DNA of 19,029 bases, taken from NCBI GenBank assembly GCA_031278075.1, contig JAITLE010000201.1, forward strand, positions 1-19,029, read 5' to 3'. The translations under genes and the position numbers were made by a program. Origin of the DNA: Bifidobacteriaceae bacterium. Its GTDB lineage: Bacteria; Actinomycetota; Actinomycetes; Actinomycetales; WQXJ01. Positions 6,315-15,400 of this stretch are shown in pieces; the stretch's first letter is position 1; every line of letters begins with the position of its first letter. The notes under the pieces are model-generated. The model was not told the origin of the DNA, did no database searches, and worked only from the letters and a program-made list of their open reading frames with translations.

Positions 6315-9300
6315 AACAACCGGTCGAAGACCTGCCGAGCGCGTCGCGCGAGCCGCGCACGTTCCTCAGGGAGGGACGCCCCAGCGGCCGGCCCGTGGCC
6401 GAGCAGGCGCGCCACACCCCTCAGGTGCCGCCCGTCGGACGGGACCACGTCCTGCGCCGGCCCGACCCGCCCGGTCCACAGGACGTTGGCGTTGCGGATC
6501 GACATCGCCTGCATCCACGACTCGATCAGGATCCTGGCGTCGCGCTCCCCCATCAGCCCCGCCGCGACCGCGCCTTCGAGCGCTTCGACCGTGCCCGTGA
6601 CACGCAGCTCGGGGTGGTCGAACGAGTGCCGCATCTGGTAAAGCTGAGCCACCCACTGCACGTCGAGCAGCCCGCCCGGGCCCAGTTTGAGGTGCCGCGC
6701 CGGTTCCACGCCCCGCGGCAGCCGCTCCGCGTCGATCCTCGCCTTCATCAGCCTGAGGTCCTTCAGCTCCCCGGGGCCGAGCCCGCCCGCTGGGCGGCGC
6801 GCCGCCTCGGCCACGGCCATGAACTCCGCCGCGACAGACTTAGACCCGGCCACAGGCCGGGCGCGGAGCAACGCCTGCCGCTCCCAGGTGTGCGCCCAGC
6901 GTCCGTAATACTCGCGGTAAGCCGCCACCGACCGCACCAGCTCGCCGGAGCGGCCCTCTGGCCGCAGATCCGGGTCGATCTCCAAAGTCGGCTCCGACCC
7001 GACCTGGCTCAGCAATCGCATCACCAACGAGGCCACGGCGACAGCCTGGGCCCCGGCCGCGGCCTCATCCGCCCCCGGTCGGGGCCGATGCGCGAACAGC
7101 ACGTCGGCATCGGACCCGATCGCCATCTCCCGGCCGCCGAGTGACCCCATCGCGATCACCGCCACGTCCGTCAGCGCTCCACCGGCGGCATCTGCGATCT
7201 GCGCCGCCGCCAGGTCGAACACGGCCTGAAGCGCCACACCGGCCACGGTCGACACAGCGAAACGCGCGGCGCCGTCGTCGAGCACCCGCAACGCCATCCC
7301 CGTGGCGAGTCGCGTCAGCTCCCGTCGCCGCAGCGCGCGTGCCGCCTCCGCGCCGGATGCCGCGTCGGGCCGCCGTTGCACGATCGCGTCCAGTTCCGCC
7401 CGCAGCTCCGCCGCCTGCCGGGGCTCCAGGTCCGTGTCGTTGGCGAGCCAGCGCACCACGTCCGGCGAGCGGTCCACGTTCTGCGCGACGTAGGCGGAGG
7501 CGGCCAGCGCGTGCGACAGCCGCTCAGCCGCCCCGGCCGAGTCCCGCAGCATCCGCAGGAACCAGGGCGCCGAGCCCAGCGCCTCCGAGACCCGCCGGAA
7601 GGACAGCAGGCCCGCGTCCGGGTCCGCGCCCTCGGCCAGCCAGCCGAGCATGACGGGCAGCAGTTGACGTTGGATCGCGCTGCGGCGCGACACTCCGCTG
7701 GTCAGCGCCGCGATGTGGCGCATCGCGCCCTCCGGGTCGCGGTAGCCGAGGGCGGCCAGGCGGGACTTCGCCGCGCCTGGGGCGAGGACCGCCTCGCCAG
7801 CGGACAGCCGGGCGGTGGCGGGCAACAGCGGCCGGTAGTAGAGCTCCTCGTGGAGGGAACGGACCTCGCGGCGGGTGTCCCGCCAGGCCCGTTCCAGCTC
7901 CATGCCCGGGTCCTTGGCGGCGCCGCCCGCCGGGGCGGGCGTGTCCGCCCGCGGCAGCCGGACCGAGCGCGCGAGGCGCCGCAGGTCGGCTGGCGCGCTC
8001 GGCATCAGGTGGGTGCGGCGCAACCGGTAAAGCTGTGTCCTGTGTTCCAGGACGCGCAGGAAGCGGTAGCACTGCGCGAGCCGCGCCGCGGGGACCCGCC
8101 CGACGTACCCGCCGTCCCGCAGCGCCGCCAACGCCCCGAGCGTGGACGCGCCGCGCAGCGTCGGGTCGGCTCGGCCGTGCACCAGTTGCAGCAGCTGGAC
8201 GCTGAACTCGACGTCTCTCAGCCCACCGCGTCCGAGTTTGATCTGTCGGTCCGCCTCGGCTGGGGGCACGTTCTCTTCGACTCGGCGGCGCATCGCCTGG
8301 GCGTCCTCGACGAAGTTCGCCGATTCGACGGCGTTCCACACGAACCCACGCGTCGCCTCGTGCCAGGCCAGTCCCAACTCCATGTCCCCGGCCGCCGGCC
8401 GGGCCTTGAGCAGGGCCTGGAACTCCCAGGTCTGGGCCCATTTGCGGTGATACGCGAGGTGTGAGGCCAGCGTGCGCACCAACGGGCCGTTCTTGCCTTC
8501 TGGGCGAAGATTCGGGTCGACCTGCCAGATCGCCGGTTCTTTCGCCGGGGCGAACGTGACGCGCTGCAGCGCGGCCGCGAGCTGGGTCGCCACTTCGATG
8601 GCGCGTTCCTCTAAGACCGAGGCCCGGGCGGGTTCCGCCACATAGACCACGTCGACGTCCGAGACATAGTTCAGCTCCCGGCCGCCGGTCTTGCCCATCG
8701 CGATGACGGCGAGTCGCGCGTCCTCGTGGCCGGGGGTCTGCACGCGGGCGACAGCGAGCGCCGCCTCGAGCACCCCGGTGGCGAGATCTGCCAGGGCCGC
8801 CCCGACCCGCTCGAACAGCTTCAGCGGCGCCTCGGAGGCCAAGTCCTCGGCCGCGATGCTGAGGAGAGCTGCCCGGTAGGCGAGTCGCAGGGGTTCGACG
8901 GCGCCCGAGGCGGCGACTGGGACGGCCGCGGCGGGGTCGGCGCCGACCGCGCTGAGCAGTGCGGCGCGCGAGGCCGCCTGCTGGGGGGTGACGGCCGCGC
9001 CGGCCGGCGGCACGGCATCGTCCGCCAACACCTCGGCGGCGTCAGGAATCGCCTGGCTTGAGAGCTGTGCGACGTGCTCCGGGTGGCGCACCAGGTGGTC
9101 GCCGAGCGCGGCCGAACCCCCCACCACGGCCAGCAGCCGGCGCCATGTGTCCTGCTCGGCGGCCGCGCGGGCCAGCGCCGCCCTGCCACCTGGCGCCTCG
9201 GCGACGCGCGTCAACGCGAGCAGGGCGAGGTCCGGGTCTGCGACGGCGGCCAGCTGTTCTGGGGCGGGTGTCGGGGCGCCGGCTCGGGCGATCTCCTGGA

Positions 9301-9400
9301 GCAGAGCCCCGCCGCGGGCCGCGTCCGCGACACCGGCGCGAGCCAACTCCCCCAGTTTGGACTGAACGCGACCCCCGCCGGCCGCCCCCTGGCTGGTCAC
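6305..9400 (-). CDS. glnE: Bifunctional glutamine-synthetase adenylyltransferase/deadenylylase GlnE
   Basis: A 1,031-residue cytosolic enzyme that adenylylates and de-adenylylates glutamine synthetase according to nitrogen status. It has two nucleotidyltransferase halves. The N-terminal deadenylylase half has MGKTGGRELNYVSDVD at residues 235-250, with metal-binding Asp248 and Asp250. The C-terminal adenylyltransferase half has MGSLGGREMAIGSDAD at residues 751-766, with Asp764 and Asp766. Each half carries the DPNLRPEG/DPDLRPEG motif and a GRGGLRDVEF/GPGGLLDVQW helical signature. Length is near that of actinobacterial GlnE. GTG at 9400 is chosen because it overlaps the glnA2 stop as GTGA, implying translational coupling; the 20-residue longer open frame from 9460 lies inside glnA2. 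Tyr402 of GlnA1 is the expected target. The 3' end overlaps the convergent transporter gene, and no terminator is visible between them. Confidence 0.97.
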   Translation of the reverse strand: MTSQGAAGGGRVQSKLGELARAGVADAARGGALLQEIARAGAPTPAPEQLAAVADPDLALLALTRVAEAPGGRAALARAAAEQDTWRRLLAVVGGSAALGDHLVRHPEHVAQLSSQAIPDAAEVLADDAVPPAGAAVTPQQAASRAALLSAVGADPAAAVPVAASGAVEPLRLAYRAALLSIAAEDLASEAPLKLFERVGAALADLATGVLEAALAVARVQTPGHEDARLAVIAMGKTGGRELNYVSDVDVVYVAEPARASVLEERAIEVATQLAAALQRVTFAPAKEPAIWQVDPNLRPEGKNGPLVRTLASHLAYHRKWAQTWEFQALLKARPAAGDMELGLAWHEATRGFVWNAVESANFVEDAQAMRRRVEENVPPAEADRQIKLGRGGLRDVEFSVQLLQLVHGRADPTLRGASTLGALAALRDGGYVGRVPAARLAQCYRFLRVLEHRTQLYRLRRTHLMPSAPADLRRLARSVRLPRADTPAPAGGAAKDPGMELERAWRDTRREVRSLHEELYYRPLLPATARLSAGEAVLAPGAAKSRLAALGYRDPEGAMRHIAALTSGVSRRSAIQRQLLPVMLGWLAEGADPDAGLLSFRRVSEALGSAPWFLRMLRDSAGAAERLSHALAASAYVAQNVDRSPDVVRWLANDTDLEPRQAAELRAELDAIVQRRPDAASGAEAARALRRRELTRLATGMALRVLDDGAARFAVSTVAGVALQAVFDLAAAQIADAAGGALTDVAVIAMGSLGGREMAIGSDADVLFAHRPRPGADEAAAGAQAVAVASLVMRLLSQVGSEPTLEIDPDLRPEGRSGELVRSVAAYREYYGRWAHTWERQALLRARPVAGSKSVAAEFMAVAEAARRPAGGLGPGELKDLRLMKARIDAERLPRGVEPARHLKLGPGGLLDVQWVAQLYQMRHSFDHPELRVTGTVEALEGAVAAGLMGERDARILIESWMQAMSIRNANVLWTGRVGPAQDVVPSDGRHLRGVARLLGHGPAAGASLPEERARLARRARQVFDRLFYS

Positions 9401-10737
9401 AATATGGGCAGGAAGCGCTCGAGCTCGTAGGCGGTGACCTGGGCCCTGTATTCGGCCCACTCTTGGCGTTTGTTCCGCAGCACGAACTCGAACACATGTT
9501 CACCTAATGTCTCGGCGGCCAGCTCGGATGCACCCATAATCCGCGTCGCCTCGTCCAGCGAGCGCGGCAGCGGGTCTATCCCGAGCGCGCGCCGCTCGGC
9601 GTCGGTCAACGCCCAGACGTCGTCCTCCGCCTCCGCCGCGAGAGGCAGATCGTCCTCGATCCCCTTCAGGCCGGCGGACAGAATCATCGCGAACGCCAAA
9701 TACGGATTGACGGCGGAATCCATCCCGCGGAACTCGACGCGCGCGGTTTGAGGTTTGCCCGGCTTGTACATCGGCACGCGTAACAACGCCGAGCGGTTGT
9801 TGTGCCCCCAGCAGATGTAATTCGGGGCCTCGGCGCCGCCCCAGAGCCGCTTGTAAGAGTTGACGAACTGATTCGTGATCAGCGACATCTCCGGCGCGTA
9901 GCGCAGCACCCCGGCCATGAAGTTCCGCGCGATCTTCGACAGCTCGTATTCGGCGCCGGCGTCGAAGAACGCGTTCTGGTCGCCTTCGAACAGGGAGAAG
10001 TGGGTGTGCATGCCGCTGCCCGGATACTCCGCCATGGGCTTCGGCATGAACGAGGCGAACACACCTTCCGCCAGGGCCGCCTCCTTGACCACGCTGCGGA
10101 ACGTCATGATGTTGTCCGCCATGGTCAAAGCGTCCGCGTAACGCAGGTCGATCTCGTTTTGACCCGGACCGGCCTCGTGGTGGGAGAACTCCACCGAAAT
10201 GCCCATCGATTCGAGCATCTCGATGGCGACCCGCCTGAAATCGTTCGTGGAGCCGCGGGCGGTGTGGTCGAAGTATCCGCCGGAGTCGAGCGGCACCAGC
10301 GGGTTCGTGGAGCGGCCCGTGCCTGACTTGAACAGGTAGAACTCGACCTCCGGATGGGTGTAAAAACTGAAGCCCATGTCCGCGGCGCGCTTCAGGGCGC
10401 GCCTGAGCACGTGCCGGGGATCAGCTGGACTCGGCTCGCCCTCCGGTGTGTGGATGTCGCAGAACATCCGCGCCGTGCCGTGCCGCTCGCCGTGCCACGG
10501 CAGCAGCTGGAAGGTGGTCGGATCGGGCACCGCCACCATGTCCGCCTCATAAACCCTGGTGAAGCCCTCGATCGCGGACCCGTCGAAGCCGATCCCCTCT
10601 AGGAAGGCGCCCTCGAGTTCCGCTGGGGCGATGGCGACCGACTTGAGGATCCCCAACACGTCGGTGAACCACAGGCGGATGAAGTGGATCTCCCGCTCCT
10701 CCATCGCCCGAAGGACGTACTCCTGCTGCCTGTCCAT
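9397..10737 (-). CDS. glnA2: Type I glutamine synthetase paralogue GlnA2 (no adenylylation tyrosine)
   Basis: A 446-residue glutamine synthetase-family protein of the actinobacterial GlnA2 group, with the same length as M. tuberculosis GlnA2 and a matching opening (MDRQQEYVLR). Catalytic signatures are present: IGFDGSAIEGF, HPEVEFYLF, HHEAGPGQNEIDLRY, GSGMHTHFSL, GGAEAPNYI (flap Glu) and NRSALLRVP, ARVEFRGMD. The KxLYxLP adenylylation motif is replaced by DDVWALT, with Trp375 in place of tyrosine, so GlnE cannot modify it there. ATG at 10737 is preceded by AAGGAG seven bases upstream; a 15-residue longer frame exists but lacks a ribosome binding site. The gene leads a glnA2-glnE operon and has a GlnR-like array upstream. 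It may make glutamine or a related gamma-glutamyl compound; substrate preference cannot be told from motifs alone. Confidence 0.96.
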   Translation of the reverse strand: MDRQQEYVLRAMEEREIHFIRLWFTDVLGILKSVAIAPAELEGAFLEGIGFDGSAIEGFTRVYEADMVAVPDPTTFQLLPWHGERHGTARMFCDIHTPEGEPSPADPRHVLRRALKRAADMGFSFYTHPEVEFYLFKSGTGRSTNPLVPLDSGGYFDHTARGSTNDFRRVAIEMLESMGISVEFSHHEAGPGQNEIDLRYADALTMADNIMTFRSVVKEAALAEGVFASFMPKPMAEYPGSGMHTHFSLFEGDQNAFFDAGAEYELSKIARNFMAGVLRYAPEMSLITNQFVNSYKRLWGGAEAPNYICWGHNNRSALLRVPMYKPGKPQTARVEFRGMDSAVNPYLAFAMILSAGLKGIEDDLPLAAEAEDDVWALTDAERRALGIDPLPRSLDEATRIMGASELAAETLGEHVFEFVLRNKRQEWAEYRAQVTAYELERFLPIL

Positions 10738-10774
10738 TCCGCAACTCCTTCGCTTCGCTCCATATCTGCGTCGA

Positions 10775-10812
10775 GGATCCATCTTTTCACCGGCGTGTGT
10801 CGCGCACGTTAC
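10775..10812 (-). promoter_or_regulatory. GlnR-like operator upstream of glnA2-glnE
   Basis: Read on the minus strand, GTAAC, GACAC, GTGAA and GATCC occur with exactly six bases between each. Against the alternating gTnAC / GaAAc consensus these score 5/5, 4/5, 4/5 and 3/5. The array sits 38-75 bases upstream of the glnA2 start and is the second such array in this window, the other preceding glnA1. It also lies in the region shared with the divergent surface-protein gene. GlnR binding is inferred. Confidence 0.5.
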
Positions 10813-10890
10813 CGGCGCCCGGCTCGGCGCGAATGATCCCGACCGACCGAACAGGCGTCCAAAGGCCCGATCCAGCCCGCGGACCAGCGC

Positions 10891-10896
10891 TAGACT
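10891..10896 (+). promoter_or_regulatory. Candidate -10 element of the surface-protein gene
   Basis: TAGACT fits TANNNT. Transcription would start near 10903, about 56 bases before the TTG start. No clear -35 hexamer is seen. A start at this point would exclude the longer open frame beginning at 10797. Confidence 0.3.
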
Positions 10897-10958
10897 CAGG
10901 GCAAACTCGTCTTGGGCGAGGGCTCCCAGAGGCGAGCGATCGAGTTAGGTGCGCCACA

Positions 10959-12422
10959 TTGTCTAAATCGCCACTCCCCCAAGCAGATCCCGACGCCCAC
11001 CCGACAGGTTTTGGGCGCTTGACACGCCTCGGGGCCGTCCTGGCCGTCGGCTCGCTGGCCGTGACCGGCCTGGTGTTGTCCCAGGACGCGCCCGCCGAAG
11101 CGGTGTTCGCGACCAACGACAACGCCCCTTTCGGGAACCTCATCGACTGGTTCGACTGGGGCGGCGGCGGCGCCATTCCGATGGGCCAATATACGAACAC
11201 CCGCGTCGTCGGCGCCTCCGAGATCGTCACGGTCTGCACGCTGAGCAACGCCACCAGCGCGTTGAAGTCGTACAAGCCTGGCGGCTTCCAGGGCGACGGC
11301 CTCGACAACCTGTACAACGTCGGCGGCACCGACGGGGCGAACACGATGAACATCGGAATAACAAACGTCGAAAAAAGGGTTGACGTCAACTTCGACGTCA
11401 GCTGCACCATGAAGGTCGGCACGGTCGGCGGGTCGGACCACGTCACTGTGGACATTCCTGGGCTGGTCGTGGCTGACGCCGAATCGTCGGTCGTCGACCG
11501 AGGCGAGTTCATCGAGGCTCGACCGGCTTCGCCCAGCACCACGACGTGGCGTCTGATCGGCCGCTACCTGGGTGAGGGCTGCGACTCCTCTCTGGAGGCG
11601 AACCTTGGCGCCGACGGCGCCCTCAACTTCAAGCCGGTGCCCGACCAGTGCACGTCCGGCAGCCCGACAGCGGTGCTTTTCATGGACGGTTCCGCCGGCG
11701 CCCACATCAGGATGTTTGGCGCATCCACCACCGCCGTCGCGATCGGCGTCGTGAGCTATGTCGACTACGCGGACGGCCCCGCGAGCTACGGCGCCGCCGG
11801 CGTGTTGGACTTCCCCTCGTGGAGCGGCGGCGAGGTGCAGCCGGGCGTGTCCGACCTGATGAGTTCCGATCTGAAGCTCGCGACCATCGGCCAGCCGCAG
11901 ACCCGGCTCGGACACTTGACCGACGGCGAGCCGCTGCCGCCGTTCAGCGCCGACGCGAAGGGCGACGACAACAACGCCGAGACGAACGACGAGGATCTCG
12001 CTGTGCCCGCCGCGATCACCGGGTACAGGGGCGGGGTGGTCATCATCAAGGACTTGGTCTGCGCCGGGCCTGGCCGGGTGTTCGCTTGGATCGACTTCAA
12101 CGGGGATTCCGTGTTCGACCCCGTCACCGAGCGGGGCGGCCCGGTCCCGACCACAGCCGGGGGCCTTGTGACGCCAGCGGCGATCCCGTGCGGCGCGCAA
12201 GCGGGCGAGGAGAAGACCTTCTCGGTCGCATGGAACGTCCCGGCCGACGCGAGGCCGACCGCGCCAGGCGAGAAGACACTGGTGCGCATCGGCATCACCA
12301 CGGATCAGCGCCCCGCCGAACAGCCGATGCTCCTAGCGATCGGCGGCGAGTTAGAAGACCACGCGGTCGATTTCGAACTGGATCCATACATCGTCACCAA
12401 GGCCTCGAACGGTTCGGCCTAG
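10959..12422 (+). CDS. CshA/CshB-type fibrillar adhesin-related protein, secreted head, ends at in-frame amber
   Basis: A 487-residue product ending at TAG 12420-12422. The N-terminus is a signal peptide: a long n-region with basic residues, then the hydrophobic LGAVLAVGSLAVTGLVL core and a likely cleavage after PAEA (Ala48). Residues about 49-275 resemble the CshA non-repetitive domain of actinobacterial adhesins (TNTRVVGASEIVTVCTLSNA, GDGLDNLYNVGGT, IPGLVVADAESS, FMDGSAGAHIRM, VVSYVDYADGPASYG). Residues about 280-475 resemble the GEVED domain (GDDNNAETNDED, WIDFNGD at 377, GELEDH at 464). Six cysteines in the mature head could form three disulfides. TTG 10959 is the only in-frame start after the candidate -10 that keeps the whole n-region; TTG 11019 is an alternative, and neither has a good ribosome binding site. 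The frame continues past the TAG into a DUF11 repeat stalk, so this is probably the head of one larger protein. Confidence 0.8.
   Translation: MSKSPLPQADPDAHPTGFGRLTRLGAVLAVGSLAVTGLVLSQDAPAEAVFATNDNAPFGNLIDWFDWGGGGAIPMGQYTNTRVVGASEIVTVCTLSNATSALKSYKPGGFQGDGLDNLYNVGGTDGANTMNIGITNVEKRVDVNFDVSCTMKVGTVGGSDHVTVDIPGLVVADAESSVVDRGEFIEARPASPSTTTWRLIGRYLGEGCDSSLEANLGADGALNFKPVPDQCTSGSPTAVLFMDGSAGAHIRMFGASTTAVAIGVVSYVDYADGPASYGAAGVLDFPSWSGGEVQPGVSDLMSSDLKLATIGQPQTRLGHLTDGEPLPPFSADAKGDDNNAETNDEDLAVPAAITGYRGGVVIIKDLVCAGPGRVFAWIDFNGDSVFDPVTERGGPVPTTAGGLVTPAAIPCGAQAGEEKTFSVAWNVPADARPTAPGEKTLVRIGITTDQRPAEQPMLLAIGGELEDHAVDFELDPYIVTKASNGSA
12420..12422 (+). other. In-frame amber codon between adhesin head and repeat stalk
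   Basis: TAG stands between GSA and ARAGRIVTYTV within the first repeat. In repeat 2 the equivalent codon is TCG, and the distance from the conserved lysine to VTYTV is identical in the two repeats, so no insertion or deletion has occurred. A C-to-A change, an assembly or read error, or programmed readthrough could explain it. Confidence 0.9.
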
Positions 12423-15400
12423 GCGCGCGCCGGCAGGATCGTGACATACACGGTCACCGTCGCCACACCGGTCGGGGACGCCTCCTCGACGCAGCCGGCG
12501 ACCATCCGGGTGCGTGACGACCTCGCCGCGGTCCTGGACGGGGCGGTCTTCCTCGACGCGAGCGCCAGCGACACGGCAGAGCCGCACGGCGTTTTCACAC
12601 TGGACGGCACGGAGCTGAACTGGGTGGGCCCGCCGCCAGCGCCCGGCAAGTCGGTCGAGCTGACCTATTCCGTCCTGATCGACGACACGGCAGACCGCGA
12701 GTTCTGGAACGTCGCCTGGGTCGACAACCCGGCGTTCTCGGGGGCCATCACGTGCGCCATCGCCGGAACCAGCGGGCGCGATCCGGTGACAGACGAGCCG
12801 TGCGCGACGCACAGCTTCGACGCCCCGGCGCTGCAGATAACCAAGACGTCGACCCACAAGTCCTCGGATCGGGCCGGCGCGGTCGTCACCTACACGGTGA
12901 CCGCGACCAACATCGGCCCCGGCGACTACACAGCCGCGGCGCCCGCCTGGGTCCTGGACGATTTGTCTGGCTTGATCGACGATTTCGAGTACGCCGGCGA
13001 CATCTCAGCCAACCGAGTCGGCACGTTGATCCGCGAGCCGGACTCGGCGAACCCGGTGATCGGGTGGTATGGGCCGCTGGACGCGAACGACTCGGTCACC
13101 CTGACCTACTCGGTGCGTCAACTCTCGGTGGGCGACGGTGTGGTGCGCAACGTGGCGTGGAGCCCGCAAGATCCCACCGCGCCTGAGACACCCGACTGCG
13201 CCCAAAGCCCAGACCCGGCGCGCGGCGAGCCGTGCGCCACGGATTCCTTCGGGGTGCCCCGCATCCAAATGCACAAGACGTACACGGCTTCTCCCGAGAC
13301 GCCCGTCCCAGGCGGCAAGGTGACCTACACCATCACGGCCAAGAACACCGGCGGCGCGGCTTTCGCCCCCGACCGGCCGCTGGTGCTGGCCGACAACCTG
13401 ACGGACGTGCTCGACGGGACCAACCTGGACCCGGCGAGCCTCCAGGCGACCATTGACGGTCAGGCGGCCGACCCGCCGACCTTCGACCCGGCGACCGCCC
13501 ACGTGTATTGGACGGGCCCGCTGGATCAAGGCGCGACCGTCGAGATCGTCTACACGGTCGAGATCACGGGCAGCGGCAACGGGTTGTTCCGCAACGTCGC
13601 CTGGGCGCCGCGCGGACAGAACCCGCCACCCGCGCCAGGCGGCAACCCGCCCGCGACCCCGCAGTCCTGCGACTCCGCGGTCGGCCTCGACCCGACCACT
13701 GGCGAGCCTTGTTCCGAGTCGGCTCGGCCGCGACCGCTGCTGACCCTCTCGAAGACGGTCGCCACGGAGCCCATCCTCGGGGCGCTGGCGGGAACCAAGG
13801 TGACCTACACGATCACTGGGGCCAACGCCAACCAGGCCCCCTACACCGAGGACAACCCGGCTCGCGTGTGGGACGACATCGGCCCCTCCCTCGAGGGCGC
13901 GGTCTACAACGACGACGCCATCGCCACCTTGGGCAACCCGGCCGGCGCGCCCGCCGAACAACCCAGCTTCGACGCGGCGGCGGGGATCCTGCGCTGGGAG
14001 GGCCCGCTCGACAAGGGCCAGACCGTCACGATCACCTACAGCGTGACGCTGCTGCCATCCGGGCCGGGGACTTTGCGCAACGTGGCCTGGGAGCCGGTCG
14101 ACCCGGCTGATCCGGGGACCACCGCGCCCGCTTGCGAGCAGCCGCCGGGCGACCCGGACGATCTGACGACCCACGAGGTGTGCGCGGCCGCGGATCTGGC
14201 GCGCCCGCTGCTCCAGATCACCAAGGAGGCGGACCAGACCTCCAAGGACGCGCGTTACCGCGACACCATCCACTACACCGTGACCGCCCGCAACGTGGGC
14301 GACGCCGACTTCACCACGGGCAGCCAAGCGCTGGTGCGCGACGACTTGACGCAGACCCTGGACGACGCGCTGGCGCCTGCCGAACTCAAGGCGAGCCGGG
14401 GAGCGGCGCCCGTCTTCGACGCCGCGTCCAAGCTGATCACTTGGTCGGGGACGCTCCCGGTGGGGGCGTCGGTGGTGATCGAATACGACGTGGAGCTGCG
14501 CGACTTCGGCGCCTCCTCGGATCAAGTGGTGGTCGATGTCGCCTGGTCGCCCAAGGATCAGACGTCCACCAGCGCGCCCGCTTGCGTCGCGGTGACGGGC
14601 GGGGTCGACGACCAGTCGGCGGAGCCCTGCGCGCGCGTCGCCTTCAAGCTGCCTTTGCTCAAGATCACCAAGACGACTGACAGCGCCGGGGCCGGCCCGC
14701 AGGTCGGCGATCACCTGACCTTCACCATCGATGTGGAGAACGTGGGTCAGGCGCCTTACACCCAGGACCGCCCTGCGACGCTGGTCGACTCGTTGGCGGG
14801 GACCCTGGCCGACGCAACCCTGGTGGGCCAGCCGGTGATCACACCGACTGGGATGCCCGGCGACACGTTCATCTGGGAGAACATCATGCGCTACCTGACC
14901 ATGACGTCGGTGCTAGCCGTGGGTGAATCCCGCCAGATCGTCTATCAGGTGATCCTGACATCCAGCGGCGACGGCCGGATCGCGAACGTCGCCTGGGAGC
15001 GCACCGGCCCGAGCGGGCAGAACCCGCCGACCTGCCAGGACGCGCCCGATGGCGTGGATCTGGCGACCGGCGCGCCCTGCGCCTTGGCCGCGATCGACTT
15101 CCCGGTGCTGCGCGTCGCGAAATCCTCGAACATGCCCGCCAACGTGACCGCGCCACACCCCATCGACTACACGGTGCGCGCCACCAATATCGCGCCCGGC
15201 GCCGACTTCACCCAGGGGAGTCCCGCACACGTCTACGACGACCTCAGCGGGATCGTGCCCGCCTGCGGCGAGTTGGTCACAGGGTCGCTCAAGGCCACCC
15301 GGGACGGCCAGCCGACCGCTGCCCAACCGACCTGGGACGAGGCGACCGGCCTGATCCACTGGGAGGGGCCGCTCGCCCGCGGCGACACCGTGGTGATCAC

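Noticed and set aside
9401..9460. Longer GlnE start inside glnA2
   Set aside because: The added 20 residues overlap conserved glnA2 coding sequence, while GTG 9400 gives a classic 4-base coupled overlap.
10797..10958. Longer start for the surface protein (54 extra residues)
   Set aside because: It lies across the intergenic promoter region and a candidate -10, and adds a non-hydrophobic stretch before the signal peptide.
12420..12422. Genome-wide TAG reassignment to explain the amber
   Set aside because: The AI-2E transporter ends with TAG at 6312-6314 at a natural C-terminus just inside glnE, so TAG appears to be an ordinary stop here. One site cannot prove it, but reassignment is the less simple view.
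13005..14714. 569-codon open frame on the minus strand
   Set aside because: Same reason: antisense shadow of repeats 2 to 6, low complexity, no recognisable motif.
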